Source: an uncultured Lachnospiraceae bacterium (GTDB taxonomy: Bacteria > Bacillota_A > Clostridia > Lachnospirales > Lachnospiraceae). Taken from it: a DNA stretch of 24,346 bases. The stretch spans positions 1 to 24,346 of the forward strand of contig CAMOZF010000001.1 in NCBI GenBank assembly GCA_946630765.1. The letters run 5' to 3'. Below, one piece after another: positions 14,670 through 22,396 of the stretch (its first letter is position 1; every line of letters begins with the position of its first letter). The position numbers and the translations under genes are program-made. A model generated the notes under the pieces. The model had not been told where the DNA came from, ran no database searches, and was given only the letters and a program-made list of their open reading frames with translations.

Positions 14670-16217
14670 ATGAAAAAAACTGCAGCAGTCCTTGCGGCGC
14701 TTCTCCTGTGCATTCTCGCGGCCGCCTGCCGGAGCACAGACGATGTTCCGGGAGCCAATGCCGGATCATCCGACCCCGCCCCCGAAGCCGGGGAAAACCG
14801 GCCGGCCGGGGCGGAAAACTGGCCGCTCATCCGGATGGAAGTCTGCTCCTACAGCGGCGACGAGACGCTGGAGCCGGAAGTGGAAAACGCGCTGAACCGC
14901 TATCTCGCATCCATTGACGCCGGTGTACAGGCGGACCTCGTGCCCATCGCCATTACCGACCGCCCCACAAGCCTTGCGCTGATGCTCTCCGGCACGGAGA
15001 ACCGGATCGATCTCTACAACTGGCGCTGGTACTCCACCGTACGGGGGCTTGTGGAAAGCAATCAGTGCATTTCCCTTGAAAAATACCGCAGCATCTATCC
15101 CGAACTCTGGGAACTGTTCCCGGAAGCCGTTTACGATACCTGCAAGGTCAACGGCGAACAGTATTCCCTCCCCAGCGCAGATTCCTTCGGAACCTTCCAG
15201 GTCTACGCGCTCCGGAAGGATATCGCGGACGAGCTTGGAATCAGCAGTCTTGACAGAAAAAAAATTTCTATGGATGATCTGGAGCGGTACCTGCTTTCGG
15301 CGGAAGAGCTGCATCCGGAGCTTTGCTACCAGGGCAGTATGTGGCTCGAGCCCCTGCAGAACATCGATACCTTCGGAGATTCCCACGCCCTCGGCGTACT
15401 TCCGGACCGCGGGACTTCCGGCACCCGGGTCATCAACTATTACGGGAGCGGCGCTTTTGAAGAATACTGCCGGATGTGCCATGATTTCGCCGAAAAAGGC
15501 CTGTTCCGGGACGATCCCCTGAACAACAACCTCGCGGGCGCGCCCATGGTGAACGAGGGTCTCTGCGGCGGCTTCCTTTTCGAGGCCTACAGCTGCGACT
15601 ATGCGAATTCCCTGATGGAGGCGCAATGTCCGGAAATCCCGATGGTCATCTTCCAGATCACCTCCCCCGGCTGCGATAACGCCTGCGTGTACGGCGGATG
15701 GCAGATCTCCGTCCTCTGCAGGAACCCGGATGCCGCGATGAAGCTCCTCTACCTCTCCTATACCGACGAAACCGTCGCGAGGCTTCTCGCGATGGGCATC
15801 GAAGGCCGGACCTATGAAGTCGACGAAAACGGCTGCGCCTGGTATCCGGAAGGCACGGACGCCTCAAACTGCGGCTGGAACATGAGCGCCCCCTGGTTCT
15901 ATCCGAACGAATGCCTGTGCCTGCCCTTTGAAACGGAGAACGCCGCTTATTATACCGGCATGAAGGACTTCTGGCAGAACCCGGAGGTTCAGTATTCCAG
16001 GGCGCTCGGCTTTGTTTTTGACACAAAGCCCGTGTTTGATGAATATGCCGCCTGCAGTGCGATCATCGACGAATACCGGCCGGCGCTCATGTGCGGGCAG
16101 GTGGACGTGGACGCTTATCTCCTGCGCATGAACGAAGAGCTTCAGAACAACGGCATCGACCGCATCATTTCCGAAATGCAGAAACAGCTGGACAGCTTTC
16201 TGGCTTCAAAATCATAG
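14670..16217 (+). CDS. Extracellular sugar-binding lipoprotein (LplA-like), copy 2
   Basis: 515 residues. Lipoprotein signal MKKTAAVLAALLLCILAAAC with Cys20; the lipobox has Ala rather than Leu at -3. A short Pro/Gly/Ala linker leads into a binding domain colinear with the first lipoprotein: both share SLEKY-IYPE-W-LFP, VNGE-YS-P-ADSF, RKDIA-ELG, VDENGCAWYPEG and RPAL near the end. No permease lies on this strand. The gene follows the kinase and regulator (25-bp gap, strong AGGAGG site), so it may deliver a second sugar to the divergent permeases or present ligand to the sensor kinase, as the XylFII-LytS system does. Which of these applies cannot be told from sequence. Confidence 0.94.
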   Translation: MKKTAAVLAALLLCILAAACRSTDDVPGANAGSSDPAPEAGENRPAGAENWPLIRMEVCSYSGDETLEPEVENALNRYLASIDAGVQADLVPIAITDRPTSLALMLSGTENRIDLYNWRWYSTVRGLVESNQCISLEKYRSIYPELWELFPEAVYDTCKVNGEQYSLPSADSFGTFQVYALRKDIADELGISSLDRKKISMDDLERYLLSAEELHPELCYQGSMWLEPLQNIDTFGDSHALGVLPDRGTSGTRVINYYGSGAFEEYCRMCHDFAEKGLFRDDPLNNNLAGAPMVNEGLCGGFLFEAYSCDYANSLMEAQCPEIPMVIFQITSPGCDNACVYGGWQISVLCRNPDAAMKLLYLSYTDETVARLLAMGIEGRTYEVDENGCAWYPEGTDASNCGWNMSAPWFYPNECLCLPFETENAAYYTGMKDFWQNPEVQYSRALGFVFDTKPVFDEYAACSAIIDEYRPALMCGQVDVDAYLLRMNEELQNNGIDRIISEMQKQLDSFLASKS

Positions 16218-16235
16218 AACAGAGAGGACTGAATT

Positions 16236-18758
16236 ATGAACAGCACAATTGCACTGAACACAAAAAACCCCCGTTTCAAGACGGCGCCCGAACTCTACGG
16301 CCTCTTCTTTGAGGACATCAACCACGCGGCGGACGGCGGCCTGTATCCGGAACGTCTCCGGAACCGGGCATTCGAGGACTCTCTTGTCCCGGAAGACTGC
16401 ACAACCGATCCGGAACACCTGATTTACATCAATGAAGGGAACTGGCCGGGCGTTTTCAACCACGGCGAGGGAATGGATGAATGGGCAGCCGCGGTCCCGC
16501 CGACCGAGATTCCGGCCTGGTACGCGGACCAGGCGGAAATGTCCCTGAAGCTTTCGGACACGCTGAACGAAAAGCGGAAAGCCGCGCTTCTTGTGCATTT
16601 CCGTCCGGGCGGAAGCATCAAAAACATCGGCTACTTCGGCATACACGCCGATACAGGCGAAAAAACCCACTTTTACGCCTTCCTGAAGACTGCGGAGGAC
16701 TGCAGCCTTACTTTATCGCTTCAGGGCGAAAAAGGGCAGATTTTTGGCTCTCAGGCGCTTTCCGTCAGAGCCTCGGACCAATACCTCAGGTATGACGCGG
16801 ACATCGTCTGCTCCGAAGAGCGCTCGGACCTTTCCTTTGTCATCACAGCCGACCGGGATACGGAAATCACCTTCGGCTTCACCTCCCTCATGCCGGAGCA
16901 TACGCTGAAAGGCCACGGGCTCCGGGAGGATCTCGCGCTGCAGCTTAAAAACACCCACAGCCGGTTTATCCGCTTCCCGGGCGGCTGCGTCGTCGAAGGC
17001 ATCAACGAAAAGAACACCCTCGCCTTCAGCAAGACCGTCGGTCCCGTCTGGGAGCGCCCCTCGGCCCAGCTGATGTGGCACTACCGCACGACGAACGGCC
17101 TCGGCTTCCACGAATACCTCCAGCTCTGCGAGGATCTGGACATGGAAGCGCTGTATGTCCTGAACTGCGGCATGAGCTGCCAGGCCCGCCACGGAAAAGG
17201 CTTCCCGGAAGAAGTCACGAAGAAATACCTTCAGGAAGCGCTGGACGCTCTCGAGTACGCGCTCGGGGGAACCGACACGAAATGGGGTGCCCTCCGCGCG
17301 CAGATGGGCCATCCGGAACCCTTTAAACTCAAATACGCCGAAATCGGCAACGAAAACTTCGGGCCGGAGTATCTCGAGCGCTATGAGCTTTTCTATAAAG
17401 CGCTGAAAGAAGCTTATCCCGGCGTCATCTTCATCAGCAACGGCCACACCGAGCGGAACGGCCTTCCGACGGAAATCGTCGACGAGCACTACTACAACGC
17501 GCCGGAGTTCTTCCTGGAAAACACGGAAATGTTTGACGACTATCCCCGGGAAGGTCCGGATATTTTCCTCGGGGAATACGCCGTCAACGGCGGAAAGACC
17601 ATCGCCTCGATGGAATGCGCACTGGCGGAAGCCGCGTTTCTGACCGGCGTCGAAAAGAACCAGGACATCGTAAAGCTCTCGGCCTACGCGCCGCTGATGC
17701 AGAATTCGGATTACACAGCCTGGAAGCCGAACCTGATCGTTTTCAACAATCATACAGTCTACGGAATTCCGAGCTACCACGCGATCTCGCTTCTGGCCAA
17801 ATACCGGGGGACGCATGTGATTCCGCTTTCGCTCCAGGGCGGGGAAGAACCGCCTGCCTACGCCGGTATCCCGGGCATTCTCTGCGAGGAGGAAGGCTTC
17901 CTGTTCAAAAACGTCCGGGTGGACGGCAGAGAAGCGCCCGGTATGAAGGTCATTTACGGGGAGGTCACCTACGACGAGAAGGAACAGGCCTACCGGATGA
18001 TCTTCGGAAACAGAAAGCACCATTATGCCGGCAAGAATCCGGTCTGGAATCAGGCATTTGAGGACTTCATCTACAGCGGCGATTTTCGCGAGGTGCCGAT
18101 CATGTGGACCATGTTCAAGACCCCGGACCATGAGGGGATCAGCTTTGAATTCGACGCGAAATTCAGTGCAACGAACAGCGTCAGCATCTCCGTCTTCAAC
18201 TCCTGCCCGGCTTCCGATGCCGGCTGCAACGAGCCGAAGGATACCGAGTGGAACCGCCGGGTCATCCGCAACCAGATCTGGCGCATCGAGGACGGAAAGT
18301 CCGCACTCCGCGTGCCGCGGATTTTCGAAAAGCCTGTGCCGGACGCAGAGAAGGTTCCGACCGTGATCGACTATTCGAAGTACAATCATTACCGGATCGA
18401 TGCGGACCGTTTCGGCTACCGCTGCTACATCAACGACGCGCTGGTCATCGAGAAAAAGCAGCCGCTGCACCCGCTTCTTCACGCTTCCTGCGAGACGACG
18501 GATGAAATGATCTATCTGAAGGTCGTCAATATCGGAAGCGCGCCGCAGGAGCTCACCGTAAAGCCCGACACCACAGTCTCCGACAGGATCGCCGTCGAGT
18601 ACATCGAGGGCCTGCCGGACCAGCAGAATTCCTTCGAATGTCCGCTGAATATCTCCGGGAAAACTGCGGAATTTACCGCCGCGATTTCCGAAGACGGCAG
18701 CTTCAGCGTCACGGTGCCCGCCTACTCGGTGAATGTCTATCAGATCAGAAAAGCCTGA
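16236..18758 (+). CDS. GH51 alpha-L-arabinofuranosidase
   Basis: 840 residues, no signal peptide, so cytoplasmic. The N-terminal YGLFFEDINHAADGGLYPE motif, RFPGGCVVEG, acid/base Glu373 in AEIGNENFG and nucleophile Glu447 in FLGEYAVNGG identify GH51. It removes terminal alpha-L-arabinofuranose from arabinoxylan or arabinan oligosaccharides. The protein is longer than compact GH51 enzymes of about 500 residues: it has an N-terminal sandwich-like domain (about 60-210) and a region at about 570-760 that looks like an inserted lectin-like beta-sandwich before the C-terminal beta domain resumes, as in longer GH51 types. It is the last gene of the kinase-regulator-lipoprotein operon (18-bp gap, GAGAGGA site), which predicts induction by its own substrate. 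Confidence 0.95.
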   Translation: MNSTIALNTKNPRFKTAPELYGLFFEDINHAADGGLYPERLRNRAFEDSLVPEDCTTDPEHLIYINEGNWPGVFNHGEGMDEWAAAVPPTEIPAWYADQAEMSLKLSDTLNEKRKAALLVHFRPGGSIKNIGYFGIHADTGEKTHFYAFLKTAEDCSLTLSLQGEKGQIFGSQALSVRASDQYLRYDADIVCSEERSDLSFVITADRDTEITFGFTSLMPEHTLKGHGLREDLALQLKNTHSRFIRFPGGCVVEGINEKNTLAFSKTVGPVWERPSAQLMWHYRTTNGLGFHEYLQLCEDLDMEALYVLNCGMSCQARHGKGFPEEVTKKYLQEALDALEYALGGTDTKWGALRAQMGHPEPFKLKYAEIGNENFGPEYLERYELFYKALKEAYPGVIFISNGHTERNGLPTEIVDEHYYNAPEFFLENTEMFDDYPREGPDIFLGEYAVNGGKTIASMECALAEAAFLTGVEKNQDIVKLSAYAPLMQNSDYTAWKPNLIVFNNHTVYGIPSYHAISLLAKYRGTHVIPLSLQGGEEPPAYAGIPGILCEEEGFLFKNVRVDGREAPGMKVIYGEVTYDEKEQAYRMIFGNRKHHYAGKNPVWNQAFEDFIYSGDFREVPIMWTMFKTPDHEGISFEFDAKFSATNSVSISVFNSCPASDAGCNEPKDTEWNRRVIRNQIWRIEDGKSALRVPRIFEKPVPDAEKVPTVIDYSKYNHYRIDADRFGYRCYINDALVIEKKQPLHPLLHASCETTDEMIYLKVVNIGSAPQELTVKPDTTVSDRIAVEYIEGLPDQQNSFECPLNISGKTAEFTAAISEDGSFSVTVPAYSVNVYQIRKA

Positions 18759-18780
18759 TCGCTGCCTGATCCTTTTGCAG

Positions 18781-18821
18781 AAAAAAGAAACGCCCCGGCA
18801 TCCACGATCGGATACCGGGGC
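18781..18821 (-). terminator. Terminator between convergent GH51 and hydrolase genes
   Basis: A 12-bp stem with one mismatch (GCCCCGGCATCC against GGATACCGGGGC, 18792-18821) and a 6-base loop is followed on the minus strand by GTTTCTTTTTT. It is a strong intrinsic terminator for the 348-residue hydrolase gene. The same hairpin may slow plus-strand transcripts from GH51, though the T-run there is poor. Confidence 0.85.
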
Positions 18822-18836
18822 AAATTCATGTGGCCG

Positions 18837-19883
18837 TCAGGCTATTTTCTTCTTCAGATCCTCTAAAAATGCGTCCGCGAGCGGCACCCACAGGTCGAAA
18901 TTCGCATAGTCGTCGTCAATCAGGATGGTACCGGCCTTTCCGTGCGGCACGCCGGCAAAGGTATGAACCTCGACCGGAACATTATGCCGAAGAAGGTCCG
19001 GATACACATAGTTGAAATTCCGAAGGGCCGTATCCTCTCTTCCGACCGCGTAGAAAACCGGCGGATACTCCACGCCTTCCCAGTTGAAATCCGCCCCCAC
19101 AAAGCGCGGCCCGTAGACGCAGATGAAGGCGTCCATCGCGCCCTTGTATTCGTCCAGTTCGTCCGGCACATAGTCCGGGAAATAGTCGGAAACCTTTTTG
19201 TTTCCGGAATAATTTTCAATCAGCGCCTCTCCCGTCAGACCGCCGTTACTGAAGCCGGCGAAGGCAATAAAGCCGGGATCCACACGGTACTCCGCTGCAT
19301 GCGCACGCACATAGCGGATCGCACGCGCGGCGTCGGCCCCGACCTCATGCGCGTTCCAGGGATTGTGATTCGGACGGTTCATCAGAAGGAAGCACTGATA
19401 GCCGAGCGCGTTGAATTCCTTCGCGGACTGATAGCCCTCACAGACGCAGGCTTCCGCGTGATCGCCGCCCGGGCAGAGGACAATCGCGCCCTTTGGCGTG
19501 ACCTCCTGCGGAACCAGCATTTCCACAAGATACGGCCTGAAATCCGGATTGTGATGATAGCGGTAATCCGTATTTTCGGTGTATTCCGTCTCCGTCGGGA
19601 TCTTCCCTTCCGGCCACAGCTCAATGCAGCGCGGCGCGTCCGGCTTCCTTTCCACCGTCGCAAGAAGCGCCCTGAACTCCTCAATCAGCGCGGGGCGCTC
19701 ATCATCGCTGCAGCTCTGAATTCTGTTACAGAGCTTCGTTAAAGCGACCACCTTCTCCTCCTCATAGCAGGGCGCCGACTCGAAGATTTCAACGGCCGGC
19801 ATCTTCGCTGGCCCGAACTCCTTCCGGATATGCACCATCTTTTTCATCATCTCTTCCATTCGCTTGTTAAAATCTGAAGCCAT
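18837..19883 (-). CDS. Alpha/beta hydrolase, esterase-like
   Basis: 348 residues, no signal peptide. An N-terminal helical region of about 110 residues precedes an alpha/beta hydrolase domain with oxyanion motif CPGGDHAEA (PGG 138-140), nucleophile in GFSNGG (Ser212), acid Asp284 in GREDTALRN and His314 in GVPHGKAG. The PGG motif and FSNGG elbow are like those of the acetyl-xylan-esterase/BD-FAE and related COG0657 esterases, so removal of acetyl or similar groups from sugars is plausible; the exact activity is not determined. ATG at 19883 with an ideal AGGAGG 7 bases upstream. It is a single-gene unit, convergent with GH51 and divergent from the GH43 operon. Confidence 0.87.
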   Translation of the reverse strand: MASDFNKRMEEMMKKMVHIRKEFGPAKMPAVEIFESAPCYEEEKVVALTKLCNRIQSCSDDERPALIEEFRALLATVERKPDAPRCIELWPEGKIPTETEYTENTDYRYHHNPDFRPYLVEMLVPQEVTPKGAIVLCPGGDHAEACVCEGYQSAKEFNALGYQCFLLMNRPNHNPWNAHEVGADAARAIRYVRAHAAEYRVDPGFIAFAGFSNGGLTGEALIENYSGNKKVSDYFPDYVPDELDEYKGAMDAFICVYGPRFVGADFNWEGVEYPPVFYAVGREDTALRNFNYVYPDLLRHNVPVEVHTFAGVPHGKAGTILIDDDYANFDLWVPLADAFLEDLKKKIA

Positions 19884-19962
19884 CTTTCATCCTCCTTCCA
19901 TATTCATCCGTCCCGGACAACAGTTTGGGGATTCCGCGCGCCGGTCCCCGGGATATAATGAT

Positions 19963-19971
19963 ATTCTACCA
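19963..19971 (-). promoter_or_regulatory. Extended -10 promoter of the 348-residue hydrolase gene
   Basis: On the minus strand TGGTAGAAT forms an extended -10 (TG-n-TAGAAT) about 80 bases before the ATG. The -35 region is weak, as is common for extended -10 promoters. Confidence 0.5.
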
Positions 19972-20032
19972 CAAAGCGTTCCTTCCGGCCTATCTCATTT
20001 TATATCAAAACTATAACAAAAACCGACCGCCG

Positions 20033-20059
20033 TGTCATCCCGAGTCGAGGGATCCCATT
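20033..20059. repeat. Partial palindromic REP-like repeat
   Basis: The stretch beginning TGTCATCCCGAG and ending GAGGGATCCCATT matches half of the element inside the GH35 gene (3911-3940) and the TGTCAT end of the element at 1800-1836. It lies between the two divergent promoters of the hydrolase and GH43 genes, and the second half unit is absent or decayed. Confidence 0.6.
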
Positions 20060-20123
20060 CTAAAAAAAGTAAAATATTATACTGTAATTAGTCGAAAAAG
20101 CACTCCCTGCCTCGAAAAATATA

Positions 20124-20132
20124 TGCTATATT
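20124..20132 (+). promoter_or_regulatory. Extended -10 promoter of the GH43-oxidoreductase operon
   Basis: TGCTATATT (TG-n-TATATT) lies 31 bases before the GH43 start codon and puts transcription near 20139. The -35 region is poor. The surrounding 19884-20163 is AT-rich compared with the genes and otherwise holds only the repeat at 20033-20059. Confidence 0.5.
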
Positions 20133-20163
20133 GTCACTATAAACTATTTCCCGGAGGATCATG

Positions 20164-21132
20164 ATGAGAAACGGAGCTTTGACCGAATACAACCACGCAT
20201 TTATCGAGCAGCGCGCGGATCCCTACGTATACCGCCACGAAGACGGCTGCTATTATTTTACGGCAAGTGTTCCTCAGTATGATCGGATTGTGCTCAGAAA
20301 GGCCAAAACGCTCGAAGGGCTCAAAAAGGCCAGGGAGATCACCGTCTGGACCAGGCACGAAAAAGGCAATATGAGCAAGCATATCTGGGCGCCGGAGCTT
20401 CACAATATCGACGGAAAGTGGTATATTTACTTTGCGGGCTCCCGCGTCAACTCGATCTGGCGGCTTCGTCCCTATGTGCTCGAATGCACCGGCCCGGATC
20501 CGATGAAGGATCCCTTCGTGGAACGCGGGCAGATGAAATGTGCCGCGGACGATATCTACTCGTTCCGCGCCTTTTCCCTGGACGCCACAACCTTCGAGCA
20601 TAAGGGCGAGCGCTACTTTATCTGGGCGGAAAAGGTCAGTGTCGGGATTCAGATTTCGAACCTTTACATTGCGAAAATGAAATCTCCCACCGAGCTTTCG
20701 ACCGCGCAGGTGCTGCTGACGACGCCGGACTATGACTGGGAGCGCGTGGACATCTGGGTCAACGAGGGCCCATCGGTCATTAAGCATAACGGCAGAATCT
20801 TTGTCAGCTATTCCGCCTCCGCCACCGGCGAGGGCTACTGCATGGGCCTGCTGTCGATCGGCGAGGACGAGGATCTTCTGGATCCCCGCGCCTGGAAAAA
20901 GGAGCGTTATCCTGTCCTGAAATCCGACCCCGAGAAGGGCTTCTACGGACCGGGACACAACAGCTTCACGACGCTTCCCGACGGGACGCCGGTCTGCGTG
21001 TTCCACGCAAGAACCTACAAAGAAATCACCGGAGATCCGCTGAATGACCCGAACCGTCACACCTTCCTGATGAAGGTTGTCTGGGATGATCGGGGCTACC
21101 CGGTTTTCGATTACGAAAACATCATCCGCTGA
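20164..21132 (+). CDS. GH43 family glycosidase, probable exo-arabinofuranosidase
   Basis: 322 residues, no signal peptide. The five-bladed propeller family shows the catalytic base Asp19 in RADPYVYRHEDGCYYFTAS, the pKa-tuning Asp140 in FSLDATTF and the acid Glu201 in NEGPSVIKHNGR. WAPELHNIDGKWYIYFA and GPGHNSF are further GH43 landmarks. The pattern is closest to my memory of the subfamily of exo-alpha-1,5-L-arabinofuranosidases, which trim arabinan-type oligosaccharides; linkage specificity is not certain. Two adjacent ATGs exist (20161 and 20164); I chose the second because GGAGG is then 6 rather than 3 bases away. It is first in an operon with the oxidoreductase gene, 24 bp downstream. Confidence 0.9.
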   Translation: MRNGALTEYNHAFIEQRADPYVYRHEDGCYYFTASVPQYDRIVLRKAKTLEGLKKAREITVWTRHEKGNMSKHIWAPELHNIDGKWYIYFAGSRVNSIWRLRPYVLECTGPDPMKDPFVERGQMKCAADDIYSFRAFSLDATTFEHKGERYFIWAEKVSVGIQISNLYIAKMKSPTELSTAQVLLTTPDYDWERVDIWVNEGPSVIKHNGRIFVSYSASATGEGYCMGLLSIGEDEDLLDPRAWKKERYPVLKSDPEKGFYGPGHNSFTTLPDGTPVCVFHARTYKEITGDPLNDPNRHTFLMKVVWDDRGYPVFDYENIIR

Positions 21133-21156
21133 ATTCGATAAAAAGAAAGGCAGCAT

Positions 21157-22242
21157 ATGCACATTGTTTCCACACCGATTACCATTAACGGACACACCCT
21201 GAAGAACCGTCTGACCATGGCGCCGACTGTGAAATTCGGCTGGGGCGGACCGGACGGCCTGCTGTCGGACCGCCACGTCGCGCACTATAAAAAGCGCGCG
21301 GCGCACGGCGTCGGACTGCTGTGCGTCGAGGCGACCGCGGTCCGGAAGGACGGCCGCTTCACTGAAGACCACATCGGTCTTTACGACGATCTGCAGATTG
21401 AGAAGCACAAGCTGATCACCGCGGCCTGCAGGGAAAACCAGGTGGTTTCCCTGATCCAGCTGAACCACACCGGGAATGTGACGAATCCCGCGATCGGGGA
21501 AGCGATCGGGCCGTCCGCCGTCCCGACGCGCGCAGGCATTTCGAGGGAAATGACCCTGTCAGAGATCCACAGCATGCAGGAGGGCTTCATAAATGCCGCT
21601 GTACGCGCGAAAAAGGCCGGTTACGACGGTGTTCAGCTCCACGGCTGTCATGGATACCTGATCAACCAGTTCGTCTGCAAATCGACAAATTTACGCACAG
21701 ACGCCTATGGCGGCTCCGATGAGAACCGGGCCCGTTTCGGCGCGGAAATCATCCGCGGCATCCGGCAGCTGTGCGGGGCGGATTTCCTGATCTCGATCCG
21801 TACGCCCGGCGCCGACCCGGATCTGGAATCCTGCGCGGCGGTCGCGGAAGAATACCTGAAGGCAGGCTGTGACTATCTGCAGGTTTCCTCCGGCATCGAG
21901 GCGCCGGATCCCGCACTTCTTCATCCGGGCGAGGACTGCCACATTGTCTGCGCGCTCGGCATCCGCTTCCACGAAATCTTCGGCGGCCGGGTGCCGGTAT
22001 CCTGCGTGAACAGCCTCAGAAGCCCCGAGCAGGTTCATGCCCTTCTTGACAATCACCTTGTCGACACCGTCGATCTCGGGCGCGCGCTCCTTGCGGATCC
22101 CGCGATCGCCGAGGCGGTGCTTTACGGAAGCAACTATGTCCAGTGCTTCAACTGCAAGAGGTGCCAGTACGGCCCCTTCTCGGAAAGCCGCTGTCCGGCC
22201 AAAATCCGGCGGGACCGGATCGCTTCCGAAGCGAATTCATAA
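21157..22242 (+). CDS. Old Yellow Enzyme-family NAD(P)H:flavin oxidoreductase with Cys cluster
   Basis: 361 residues, a single FMN-binding TIM barrel. The substrate-binding pair His162/His165 with Tyr167 is in HGCHGYLINQF, followed by the YGGSDENRARF signature. The C-terminus ends with cysteines 330, 333, 336 and 346 (C-x2-C-x2-C-x9-C). This sits where clostridial enoate reductases and 2,4-dienoyl-CoA reductase carry their [4Fe-4S] ligands, although those normally have C-x2-C-x3-C-x11/12-C. The FAD/NAD domain of those larger enzymes is absent. The family reduces activated C=C bonds. Co-transcription with a GH43 gene (24-bp gap) and nearby esterases suggests action on something released from the plant polysaccharide, possibly a cinnamate; this is inference. 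Confidence 0.88.
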   Translation: MHIVSTPITINGHTLKNRLTMAPTVKFGWGGPDGLLSDRHVAHYKKRAAHGVGLLCVEATAVRKDGRFTEDHIGLYDDLQIEKHKLITAACRENQVVSLIQLNHTGNVTNPAIGEAIGPSAVPTRAGISREMTLSEIHSMQEGFINAAVRAKKAGYDGVQLHGCHGYLINQFVCKSTNLRTDAYGGSDENRARFGAEIIRGIRQLCGADFLISIRTPGADPDLESCAAVAEEYLKAGCDYLQVSSGIEAPDPALLHPGEDCHIVCALGIRFHEIFGGRVPVSCVNSLRSPEQVHALLDNHLVDTVDLGRALLADPAIAEAVLYGSNYVQCFNCKRCQYGPFSESRCPAKIRRDRIASEANS

Positions 22243-22260
22243 ATACTTTTCCATATCTTT

Positions 22261-22280
22261 TGCTGCATGAAAGTGCAGCA
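22261..22280 (+). terminator. Short hairpin after the oxidoreductase gene
   Basis: A perfect 7-bp stem TGCTGCA/TGCAGCA with loop TGAAAG begins 19 bases after the stop codon. It is followed by GCTCCTTTCC, a poor T-run, so termination is weak and it may mainly protect the mRNA end. Confidence 0.45.
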
Positions 22281-22293
22281 GCTCCTTTCCTCC

Positions 22294-22355
22294 CTCCTTC
22301 GGTTGATTTTTCAGAAGTTTCTGGTTGACTTTTGAAATGAACCGAAGGAGTTTTT
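22294..22355 (+). terminator. Terminator with perfect 11-bp stem before esterase copy 2
   Basis: CTCCTTCGGTT (22294-22304) and AACCGAAGGAG (22340-22350) are perfect inverted copies, followed directly by TTTTT. The 35-base loop holds a small CAGAA/TTCTG hairpin. It probably ends the GH43-oxidoreductase transcript just before the next promoter, or partly attenuates read-through. Confidence 0.6.
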
Positions 22356-22356
22356 C

Positions 22357-22365
22357 TGTTACAAT
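22357..22365 (+). promoter_or_regulatory. Extended -10 promoter of esterase copy 2
   Basis: TGTTACAAT (TG-n-TACAAT) lies right after the preceding terminator and 31 bases before the esterase ATG. TTGAAA and TTGACT occur upstream but at 22 and 29 bases, too far for a normal -35. Confidence 0.5.
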
Positions 22366-22396
22366 GACATTAAGCAAAATTAAGGAGGACTCAACG

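Noticed and set aside
16713..18482. 589-codon minus-strand open frame opposite GH51
   Set aside because: Long but antisense to a clearly functional GH51 gene, Val/Arg/Asp-rich, no family features and no upstream ribosome site.
20137..21468. 443-codon minus-strand open frame opposite GH43 and the oxidoreductase
   Set aside because: It spans two real genes and their gap in antisense, and shows no domain.
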